Positions 57,138 to 64,000 of a DNA stretch of 64,000 nucleotides are shown here, one piece after another. Origin of the DNA: Streptomyces sp. GESEQ-35 (lineage in GTDB: Bacteria; Actinomycetota; Actinomycetes; Streptomycetales; Streptomycetaceae); the NCBI RefSeq assembly GCF_017948485.1, contig NZ_JAFFSX010000026.1, forward strand, positions 62,001 to 126,000. Direction: 5' to 3'. How positions within the stretch are numbered: the stretch's first letter is position 1; the number at the start of each line of letters is the position of its first letter. A model generated the notes under the pieces. That model saw only the letters and a program-made list of their open reading frames with translations. It was not told the origin of the DNA and ran no database searches. Position numbers and translations under genes: made by a program.

Positions 57138-58865
57138 TTACCGTGCGTTGCGCGGCCCGTCGTGTCGGCTTGGCGAGGGCCGGGCAGTGCTTCCGACCTT
57201 CGTCGCAGCGGTGGTGTGTTGGGGCATCGTGGTGGCGTCGGCGGGTAGGTCGGCCATGCGTCGCAGGCGCCATACGAGCACGTCGCTGATCGACCCGGCG
57301 GTGCCCAGCTCCCGCCGCCCGGCGGCCTCGGTCAGCAGCGCTGCCGGGTCGTGGCCGGCGCTCTCGGCGTCGGCGAGTGTGGCGGCCAGGGCGTGCCAGC
57401 CCGGTTCGGCGAGAACCTGATCCGCCAACTCCGGCACCGCCTGACGCAGGTGGACGGTTTGCCTCTGGCGCAGGAACTGCGACAGGCGCTGACCTCGCTG
57501 GTGCAGCACGCCCAGTGGGACGTTGGCAGCGGCCTGGTAGGCGGCGCGCAGGTGCTCGGCGGCCTCCCGGGCAGCGGCTGCCTGCTGAGCGTGCCCCTTC
57601 TTCGCATGCCAGTGAGCGGCGGCGGTCACGAGGAAGAACGCCATGTCGATCACCATCGCCGTGGTCGCCCCGTCCTCCCCGCGGCCGAGCGCCGGCCCGC
57701 TGAAAATGAGATCGCGGGCTGCTTGGCGCAGGGCGCGGTCGTGCCTGCGCTCGGCATTGATGTGGGAGCGGGTGGCCCGCTCGAACACGAAGGCCGCCTC
57801 GCGCAGTTCGGTTCGGGTGTGGGCGGCCGAGGTCTTGGCGAGCGCGTCCAGGACCTCCCCGCCCGCCGCGATGTGCGCGGCCACCGCCGCGTCCTCACCG
57901 TTGTCGACGACCAGCACCGCCTGCCACGCCGCCGTGGCTGCCCGGCGCCGCGCAGTAGCCGGACCGCTTGGCGCGGGATCGGAGGCTCGGTCGGACGGTG
58001 CCCTGTCGCTTCGGTCGGCGGCGTTGCTGTCGCCGGAGAAGCGTTTGCGGATGCGGGGCAGGGACAGGTCGGGGGAGAGGGTGGAGCCCGCGTAGAACAC
58101 CGGCTCCTTCTCGCCGTTGCGGTTGTCCGGGAGGGCGACCTTGTAGCCGAGCAGGTCGCCTGAGGGTGCGACGCGCTTGCGGATCAGCAGGCCGGCAGCA
58201 GCCAGGCGGTCGAAGAACTCCTCCTCGCTCGTCGCTCCGGCCACTGCCCGCCGTACGGTCTCCCGCAGTTCCTCGCGCGCGGGTTGTTCCCTGCCCTCGC
58301 GTTCCGCCTTGTGGAGTTCGGCGCTGGTGGGGCGTTTGGCGGCGGTGCCGTCCCCGGGCGCGACGCGGCGTAGCCCGTAGTCGGCTTCGATGCGCCGGCA
58401 TTCGGCCTGGGCGCGGCGGGCCTCGTTGTGTCGACGGGGTCGGCGGCCGTCGTCCCGGACGAGGGTGGCGATGATGTGGATGTGATCGTCTGCATGGCGG
58501 ACGGCGGCCCACCGGCAGGCTTGCTCGTCGCCGTCTGGGGCTATGCCGGTGGCAGCGACCATGCGGCGGGCGATGGCCGCCCAGTCCTCGTCGGACAGGA
58601 CCGGGTCCTCCGGGGCAGCCCGCACTGACAGATGCCACACGTGCTTCTCGGGGCGCTTGCCGGCGGGCAGGGCGTTGACGGGCTGGTCGAGCAGGCGCTG
58701 AAGCTGGTCGTAGGTGGCCTTCGGGTCGCGGCCGGGGTCGGGGGTGAGCGGGTCGAAGGCGGCCACCAGGTGGGGGTCGATGTGCTCCTCGTCGGTGCCG
58801 GGGCCGTACAGGTAGCGGATCAGCCCGATCGTCCCGCTGCCGCGCTTGTGGATGCTGGGGATCAC
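57138..58865 (-). CDS. Relaxase / mobilisation nuclease
   Basis: A 575-residue relaxase. Early residues (SGTIGLIRYLYGPGTDEEH) carry the candidate catalytic Tyr pair, followed by the metal-binding VRHADDHIHIIA (His124/128/130). The long rest is helical with a central variable region. It resembles MobA-type relaxases of actinomycete plasmids and integrative elements, nicking oriT for transfer. The GTG at 58865 overlaps the MobC stop. A relaxase without visible T4SS or FtsK-like TraB genes suggests mobilisation in trans. Confidence 0.87.
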   Translation of the reverse strand: MIPSIHKRGSGTIGLIRYLYGPGTDEEHIDPHLVAAFDPLTPDPGRDPKATYDQLQRLLDQPVNALPAGKRPEKHVWHLSVRAAPEDPVLSDEDWAAIARRMVAATGIAPDGDEQACRWAAVRHADDHIHIIATLVRDDGRRPRRHNEARRAQAECRRIEADYGLRRVAPGDGTAAKRPTSAELHKAEREGREQPAREELRETVRRAVAGATSEEEFFDRLAAAGLLIRKRVAPSGDLLGYKVALPDNRNGEKEPVFYAGSTLSPDLSLPRIRKRFSGDSNAADRSDRAPSDRASDPAPSGPATARRRAATAAWQAVLVVDNGEDAAVAAHIAAGGEVLDALAKTSAAHTRTELREAAFVFERATRSHINAERRHDRALRQAARDLIFSGPALGRGEDGATTAMVIDMAFFLVTAAAHWHAKKGHAQQAAAAREAAEHLRAAYQAAANVPLGVLHQRGQRLSQFLRQRQTVHLRQAVPELADQVLAEPGWHALAATLADAESAGHDPAALLTEAAGRRELGTAGSISDVLVWRLRRMADLPADATTMPQHTTAATKVGSTARPSPSRHDGPRNAR

Positions 58866-59476
58866 GCCGGGGCACCGCTGTCGCGGTGGGCGAGCAGGGC
58901 ATCGGCGGCGTCCTCCATGCGGCGGGCCGCGCTGCCGACGGCCACGACCGCAGCGTCTAGGTGGGGTGCGTCGGCGCCGGAGTTGAGGGCCTTGGCGACC
59001 TGGTTGAACAGGCCGTGGATGCGGCCCAGGTGCCGGCGAGCGGCGAACAACTCCTCGATGACCTCTCGTTCGGTGGCGATCTCGGCGGCGGTGCGGGTCA
59101 GGTCACGGGCGGCTTTGTCGACGGCGTAGGCGAGGAAAGCGGCGTTGGACATCTGGCAGTGGGTGGCGGCGTCAGTGAAGCGCTTGAACTCGGCGTCGTT
59201 CATGCGGCAGCTGGGCTGGTGCAGGCGCTTGCGTGACGTCGGCTGACGGGCGCGCTGACGTCTCTTCGAGAGGGACTCGGCCTGCAGGCTTCCTCCCGGC
59301 TGCGGTCCGCCCTCGGTCGCAGCCTGACGCTCCGGTGCCCCCTGGCGCCGGGCTGTTCCCGCCACCCCCGGGGCGGGCATTCCGGGAGCATTGCTCCCGG
59401 TACAACTTGCTGCGCTGTTGAGGCTGGTGGTCATCTCCTGCTGAGGGGCGGGGAGTTCGTGGTGCGGGTCGTGCAT
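58862..59476 (-). CDS. mobC: MobC-like relaxosome accessory protein
   Basis: A 204-residue protein. The C-terminal half (RMNDAEFKRFTDAATHCQMSN; LGRIHGLFNQVAKALN) is the MobC ribbon-helix-helix-like module that helps relaxase bind oriT. The Gln/Pro-rich N-terminus is less certain and a start at 59434 is possible. It is coupled to the relaxase by a 4-base overlap, as is usual. Confidence 0.82.
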   Translation of the reverse strand: MHDPHHELPAPQQEMTTSLNSAASCTGSNAPGMPAPGVAGTARRQGAPERQAATEGGPQPGGSLQAESLSKRRQRARQPTSRKRLHQPSCRMNDAEFKRFTDAATHCQMSNAAFLAYAVDKAARDLTRTAAEIATEREVIEELFAARRHLGRIHGLFNQVAKALNSGADAPHLDAAVVAVGSAARRMEDAADALLAHRDSGAPA

Positions 59477-59592
59477 GAGGTGGTTCTCCGTGGGGTGCTG
59501 GGTGCTTCGCTGTGCGCGGCCCCGTGCCCCTTCGCTTGTCTGCTCGGGGCACGGGGTGAGCCGGAGGGGGGCGATCGGTGCGTTTGCGGGGG

Positions 59593-60585
59593 TCAGGCGG
59601 TGCCGACGGGGGCTGTGTCGAGTCCCCTCTGCCGCTGGGAGGCGGTTTCGTCGAGTCCGTCGAGAGGCTCGGTTTCGAAGCCGCTGTGCACGATGGGCTC
59701 GGCCGGGCCGGTGCGCTCGGCCTGCAGCTGGTCGCGCAAGGCGCGGGCACGCTTCTGGCCGATCCGTAGTGCGCTGCGCAGACGCTCCGCGGTCAGCTGG
59801 TCCTCGCTCCAGTCAGCGGTCAGGAGTCGGGCCTCGTCGAGGACTTCGGCGTCGGAGCGGGTGCGTGTGCGGTCGACGGTCGCCTTGGTGGTGGCGGAGG
59901 CCCGTCCGGTCGCCCGACGCCGGGCGGCTCCGGTCGACTCCACCACGTCGGCCGACTGGGGCAGTCGAGCAGCGGGAGCCGACTCGTCGGCCTCGGTCGG
60001 CCTCGCCACGGGCACCTCGGCGACCTGCACGGGGGTCGACTCGGTCGGCTGCTCGGGCGCCGATTCAGCCTGGTCAGACCTCGACCGCGCGGACTGCTCG
60101 TCAGGTTGCTCACTCACCGACTGGGCAGAGGCTGCTTCGGCAGAGTCAGCCGACTCGGGGTTGTGGTGCAGCACCTTCGCCACGAGGTCCGACCCGAAGT
60201 AGATCGACCCGACCGGGAGCGAGGTCGCCAGCAGTACGAGGGCCCAGTTCGCAGGGTCCCAGTCGACCAGTCGGCCCCACGGGACCGACGTCGTAGTGTG
60301 CAGGGCTGGAACGAGGCCGTGCACGTAGTTCAACAGGAGGCTGGCGATCGTGTAGGTCGCCAGGACCCGCAGCGCGAACTTCCGGTCGGCACCGGTCAGC
60401 ACGAGCGTGGCGACCAGCGCGAGGGCCATCAGCCCGTCGACAACGATCGGGTAGAGCACGGCGGCGGTGGAGTCGGCACCAATGACGCGAGCCACGTCCG
60501 ACAGCGCGTTCCACGAGACCCGGAAGGCCATGAGGACGACCGCCACCAGGCCGATGACGAGGGTGATGCGTCCGTTGTGTTTCAC
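59593..60585 (-). CDS. DUF2637 membrane protein of the mobile element
   Basis: A 330-residue protein: four N-terminal spans (about 7-135; TLVIGLVAVVLMAFRVSWN and LLATSLPVGSIYFGSDLVA) and a cytosolic tail with long Ser/Glu/Pro linker ending in a helix-turn-helix-like DQLTAERLRSALRIGQKRA. DUF2637 proteins occur in Streptomyces integrative elements and plasmids and are thought to aid spread. GTG 60585 is chosen. Confidence 0.82.
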   Translation of the reverse strand: MKHNGRITLVIGLVAVVLMAFRVSWNALSDVARVIGADSTAAVLYPIVVDGLMALALVATLVLTGADRKFALRVLATYTIASLLLNYVHGLVPALHTTTSVPWGRLVDWDPANWALVLLATSLPVGSIYFGSDLVAKVLHHNPESADSAEAASAQSVSEQPDEQSARSRSDQAESAPEQPTESTPVQVAEVPVARPTEADESAPAARLPQSADVVESTGAARRRATGRASATTKATVDRTRTRSDAEVLDEARLLTADWSEDQLTAERLRSALRIGQKRARALRDQLQAERTGPAEPIVHSGFETEPLDGLDETASQRQRGLDTAPVGTA

Positions 60586-60992
60586 GCGACTACCCCCAGA
60601 AGGTGCGAGTGCTCGGCGGGCCAGGACGAGCCGGAGCAGGGCGATGGTGGCGCGGATGCCGCGGCTGCTGTGCGTGGAATCCGGGGCTATCGGTGCGGGG
60701 GAGGGCAAGGCAGATTTCTCCAGGGCGGTGCGGTATGACTCATCGGGGAGGTGTAAGAGGCGTTCGTTGGTCGTCGGCTCCCACGCGGTCCCCCTCTACA
60801 AGGAGGGGGCCGCGCGTGAGTGGCCGGTGGTGTGAGGTGTGTGCAGACCTGCGTGAGCTTCTGACCTGCACGTTCCTCAGCGGCGTGAGCCGTGTGAGGG
60901 GCGTCTGGGGCGTTCTCCGGGACACGGCCCGTGAGTGCTCACGTGAGCCGACGGTCTGGTACCAAGGCTCCCGTCCGCCGAGCCCCGTCCCC
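60586..60992. other. Gap with short repeats, possible replication or transfer origin
   Basis: A 407-bp gap between DUF2637 and the DnaB-like gene. It holds repeated GTGAG words and the inverted repeat GTGAGTGCTCAC with an attached GTGAGC (60931-60948). No gene is visible. Location beside replication and transfer genes makes an origin plausible. Confidence 0.4.
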
Positions 60993-62519
60993 TCAGGAGA
61001 CGGCGACCATGTGCCGCGCCCTGGCGCGATACCTCACCTGCCGGTTGCCACCGAGCTCCTGGTCCTTGGTGGCCTGCCCGCCTTCGTACAAGCCCTTCAG
61101 CACTCGCCGCGCCTTCTCCTGGTCCTTGGCACTCGGATCCGGCTCACCGGTCATCTGGGCCGCCAGCTCCTTGCTGGTCAGGCCGTTAGGGGCGTCACAC
61201 AGGAGCTTGTACGGGTCGAGGGGTTCGTCGACCCTCGACGTGCCGCGCTGGTGGTCGTGGATCACTGTGAGCGGTCCGATCTCGCCAGTCACCGTCTTGG
61301 CATGGTGGAGTTCGACCACGGCGTTGCCTGCTCCCCCGCTGAGGATCATGACGCTACCCGCGCCGGCGGTGAACCAGGTGGTGCCGTAGACCCGGTCCAG
61401 GGTCGGGCGCCCTCCCGGCTTGGCGTCGGCCGTGGCCTTGCGCTGGTGGTGCAGCTCCAGCAGTTCCGCTCCGGAACGGAGCAGCTGTTGCCGAGCGCGG
61501 TTGTACGCGCCGACGGCCTCGTCGTCCGTGAGCTTGCCGACGATGTCCTTGACGCTGTCGATGACGACGGTGTCGGCGTCGTGGTGAGCGGCGAGTTCGG
61601 CGAGGAGGTTCGGCTCGCGATCGAGCGTGGTCGGCAGCGGTCCGGCCCAGACCACCAGGCGGTCCCGGAGGATCTCCTCGTCTTCCGGCCGTACCAGCCG
61701 CCGCAGAGCGCGGGCGATCTGCGGCGGTCGGTCCATCGCGAGGTACAGCACGCGCCTGCCCTCGGTGACCGGCATGCCGAGCACCAGCCTCTGGAAGCCG
61801 AGCCTGGCCATGACGAGCTGGTGCGCGATGGTGCTCTTGCCGACGCCCGGCGGGCCGACCAGCATCATGCTCTCGCCGCTCGCCCACCCCGTCTGCTCGG
61901 GCGTGCCCCAGATCGGCGGAACCTGGGCGCCGTACTCGTTGACGAAGGACCAGCCGTCGACAGAGAACTGGCCGAGCCTGCCGCTGCCGGACACCCCGTG
62001 CCCGGCAGTTGCGTCGAGGGCGCCCTGCAAATGCGCGCGTATCTGGTCGGGGTCGGCACCCTCGGCACCGCTCTGCTGCAACGTCTGCACTGCCGCCGCC
62101 TGCAGGCGGCGCAGCTCCGCCTTCTCCCGCACGATCTCGGCGTAGTAGTCGCAGTTGCCCGGTCCCGGCGTCGCGCTGGCGAGCGTATGGAGATAGGCGG
62201 CACCACCGACGCGGGCGAGCGCGCCGATCCGCCCGAGCTCCTCACTGAGCGCGATGGGGTCGGTGGGCGAGCCCTCGTCACGCAGGGAAAGCACGGAGCG
62301 CCAGATGTCGGCGTGCGCCGGGCGGTAGAAGTCGGCAGCCTGGAGGATCGGGCGGGCCGCGTCAACAGCTGCCGCACTGTACATGCAGGCGCCGAGGACG
62401 GCCTGCTCCGCCTCCAGGTGGTGGGGCGGTACGGACAGACCAGGACCCTCGCCGGCGTCGAACCGGAAGCTGGTCTGCGGGGATGCGGTACGGGCAGGCT
62501 GGAACGTACCCTGGGGCAC
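60993..62519 (-). CDS. DnaB/RepA-like replicative ATPase
   Basis: A 508-residue protein. Residues about 30-140 form a DnaB N-terminal domain (LEAEQAVLGACMYSAAAVD). The RecA-like core has Walker A VGPPGVGKSTIAHQLV and Walker B ADTVVIDSVKDI. A C-terminal winged helix (LTSKELAAQMTGE) is likely. This is typical of helicase/initiator proteins of actinomycete integrative elements. It gives the element its own replication or a post-transfer replication step. Confidence 0.84.
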   Translation of the reverse strand: MPQGTFQPARTASPQTSFRFDAGEGPGLSVPPHHLEAEQAVLGACMYSAAAVDAARPILQAADFYRPAHADIWRSVLSLRDEGSPTDPIALSEELGRIGALARVGGAAYLHTLASATPGPGNCDYYAEIVREKAELRRLQAAAVQTLQQSGAEGADPDQIRAHLQGALDATAGHGVSGSGRLGQFSVDGWSFVNEYGAQVPPIWGTPEQTGWASGESMMLVGPPGVGKSTIAHQLVMARLGFQRLVLGMPVTEGRRVLYLAMDRPPQIARALRRLVRPEDEEILRDRLVVWAGPLPTTLDREPNLLAELAAHHDADTVVIDSVKDIVGKLTDDEAVGAYNRARQQLLRSGAELLELHHQRKATADAKPGGRPTLDRVYGTTWFTAGAGSVMILSGGAGNAVVELHHAKTVTGEIGPLTVIHDHQRGTSRVDEPLDPYKLLCDAPNGLTSKELAAQMTGEPDPSAKDQEKARRVLKGLYEGGQATKDQELGGNRQVRYRARARHMVAVS

Positions 62520-63099
62520 AGAACTTCCTCACTCGGTGCCGTACGGGATGGCAGTCCCGGCACCGGGGCAGATCGTTTATGGGCGGTCGTCTGGGAGTCG
62601 TTACGGCCTTCGGCGCTCCAACGCCGGGGGCCGCTCCCATGTCTGCGGCTGCCGCTATGCGGCCTTCGCGTACGTCGTGGTCGACATCAGGTCCGCCAGC
62701 CGCGCGGCGCTGTGCGGGCTGATCGTCGTCGTGAATCCCGCGCACACGCGCGTCAGGGCTTGGGTACAGGCTGCGGCCTGGGCCTCGCGGCGGCTCGGCG
62801 GGCGCGGGGCGGCTACGGCGTCCTGGTGGTCGGACGGCAGGGGCATGAGCAGGTCCTTGCTGGCGGTGCGGAGCTGGCAGGCTGCGCACCGCCGGTCGTT
62901 CGTTGGGCGGTCTGTCGCGCACCTGGCCCGAGGCGCTCCAACGCCTGGGCCGTGCGTGCCGCGTACGAAGGACTGGCAGGTCCTCCGAGGCGGCTTTCAG
63001 TTTCTGGAGAATCGCCGGTTTGGGTAACCGGCGATCTGCTGCTATGTTGCTCCGCCGCCGCGCCCGGCCGTGCCCCTGGCTCTCGCCTCATCGCCTCGC
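62520..63099. other. Gap upstream of the DnaB-like gene, weak ORF
   Basis: A 63-residue minus-strand frame (62655-62846) and its unstarted upstream extension contain CAACQL and some protein-like content, so a small Zn-finger-type protein with an unusual start is possible. Otherwise nothing is supported. A DUF or excisionase gene could be expected here but is not clear. Confidence 0.3.
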
Positions 63100-64000
63100 C
63101 TACAGCGGGTTCTGCTCGATGGCAATCCGGTCCCAGTCGAAGACCCCGCTCGGCTTGCCGGAGGCGTCGATCACCACCCCGGAGAACAGGAACCGCAGCA
63201 CCGCGTTGCGCCGCTCGTCCGTCATCTCGTCGGCGTGCCAGGCGGCCTTCGCACCGGGGCCCGTCAGTCCGTCGAGCAGCTTCATCGGCCGTACGACGAG
63301 GCGACGCTGGGCCTTGGCGATGCGGTCGGTGATCTCCTTGCGCATCCTGCGGTACTCCGCCGTGGATATCTCGTTCGCGGTCCACATCCCGTTCAGCTCG
63401 TCGAGCTGCCGTTGGTCGGCTTCGACGGATTCCGCCGCTGTGTCCGGCAGTGCGGTCGACGTGAGTTGCCCGGAGACGGTGAGCCTGCCGAGCAGGTCGA
63501 TGGCGGCCTCCGTGACGAAGTCCTCCAGCTTCACTGCGGCGATCCGCCGCACGCACTTCTTGTCGCCGTTGCGGCTCTTACGTGTGCACAGGTACGACGG
63601 CACTCCGCCGATCTTCGTGCCGGACATGAGGGTGCCGCAGCGCGAGCACATGACCAGGCCGCGGAGCAGGTAGAAGCGCCGCAGCTCCAGGTTGGTCTCG
63701 TGGACGGCGGACCGGTATTCGCGCCGGTTCCGCGTCTCGTCCCATGTCCCCTGGTCGATGATCGCGGGCCACTTGCCCTGGCCGACCTCCTCGCCCTGGT
63801 GCATACGGATGCCGGCGACGTGGCGGGAGTCGAGGAGGGCTCGGACCGTGCCCTGCGTCCACTCCTTGCCGTACACGGTCTTGATGCCGCGCTTGTGGAG
63901 AACCAGTGCGATCGCGCTCGGGCTCTGACCCTTGAGGTAGCGGTCGAAGACCTCGCGGACGATCTCGGCCTCGTCCTCCCTGATTGTCATGCCGTCGGCC
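63100..64000 (-). CDS. Large serine recombinase (integrase), C-terminal part
   Basis: The frame continues beyond the window edge; about 300 residues are visible. They include the recombinase domain (VLHKRGIKTVYGKEWTQGTV), the zinc ribbon (MCSRCGTLMSG, then YLCTRKSRNGDKKC) and a coiled-coil region (QRQLDELNGMWTANEISTA). The catalytic serine domain lies outside. Large serine recombinases integrate phages and ICE/IMEs at attB sites. It probably belongs to the element that includes the relaxase and DnaB-like genes. Confidence 0.88.
   Translation of the reverse strand, partial: ADGMTIREDEAEIVREVFDRYLKGQSPSAIALVLHKRGIKTVYGKEWTQGTVRALLDSRHVAGIRMHQGEEVGQGKWPAIIDQGTWDETRNRREYRSAVHETNLELRRFYLLRGLVMCSRCGTLMSGTKIGGVPSYLCTRKSRNGDKKCVRRIAAVKLEDFVTEAAIDLLGRLTVSGQLTSTALPDTAAESVEADQRQLDELNGMWTANEISTAEYRRMRKEITDRIAKAQRRLVVRPMKLLDGLTGPGAKAAWHADEMTDERRNAVLRFLFSGVVIDASGKPSGVFDWDRIAIEQNPL

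Noticed and set aside
60580..60596. parS-like GTTTCACGCGAC
   Set aside because: Only the left half of the ParB palindrome is present.

Overview
The window is high-GC actinobacterial DNA that reads as Streptomyces. Evidence is the codon use, GTG starts with 4-base start/stop overlaps, copper, pheA and serS genes in a typical Streptomyces core order, Scr1-type XRE regulators, and actinomycete mobilisation genes. A parS site and several groups of DnaA boxes suggest that the left part lies within the chromosome-origin domain.

Layout. 1-3.8 kb: copper handling and a Tat-exported peroxidase (SCO1 end, PCuAC, CopCD, DyP). 3.9-7.5 kb: pheA, a DnaA-box cluster, serS and a HAD phosphatase. 7.5-7.7 kb: a tRNA-like element with an oversized anticodon region. 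8-11.8 kb: two ABC-2 transporter pairs. 12-17.6 kb: an M24 peptidase, a hydrolase-SDR fusion, a metal-dependent hydrolase, a MerR regulator and an RNA 2'-phosphotransferase. 17.6-20 kb: a decayed stretch with an inverted partial duplication of an F420-type oxidoreductase and a frameshifted YunG-like gene.

20-46 kb is a zinc-homeostasis island. It holds a zinc-sensor-like ArsR repressor with a long palindromic operator, a His-rich protein, two complete zinc-type ABC importers (one of the sortase-anchored 'anchored repeat' type with three surface proteins), a CtpC-like P-type ATPase with DUF1490, a Fur/Zur-family regulator, two CobW/COG0523 GTPases (one frameshifted), a WD40 protein, a 2Fe-2S thioredoxin-like protein, a second ArsR and a zinc-free L32. 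Inside it is an unusual biosynthetic operon of a Y4yA-type PLP decarboxylase, a cysteine synthase-rhodanese fusion, a class V aminotransferase and a methyltransferase. Zur-like 15-bp boxes recur across the island, so I read it as a zinc-starvation response unit, possibly including a zinc-responsive small-molecule pathway.

46-64 kb is accessory DNA: a less GC-rich unknown gene, a two-gene CBASS anti-phage system (CD-NTase plus Cap15-type effector), a four-gene operon of peptidoglycan-precursor-like enzymes (DapF, Ddl-like ATP-grasp, C39-like protease, stand-alone Mur-ligase C-domain), an XRE/NUDIX/DUF6879 regulatory set, and a mobilisation and replication module (relaxase, MobC, DUF2637 protein, DnaB/RepA-like ATPase, large serine recombinase). 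The right-hand part is probably an integrative mobilisable element that continues beyond the window.
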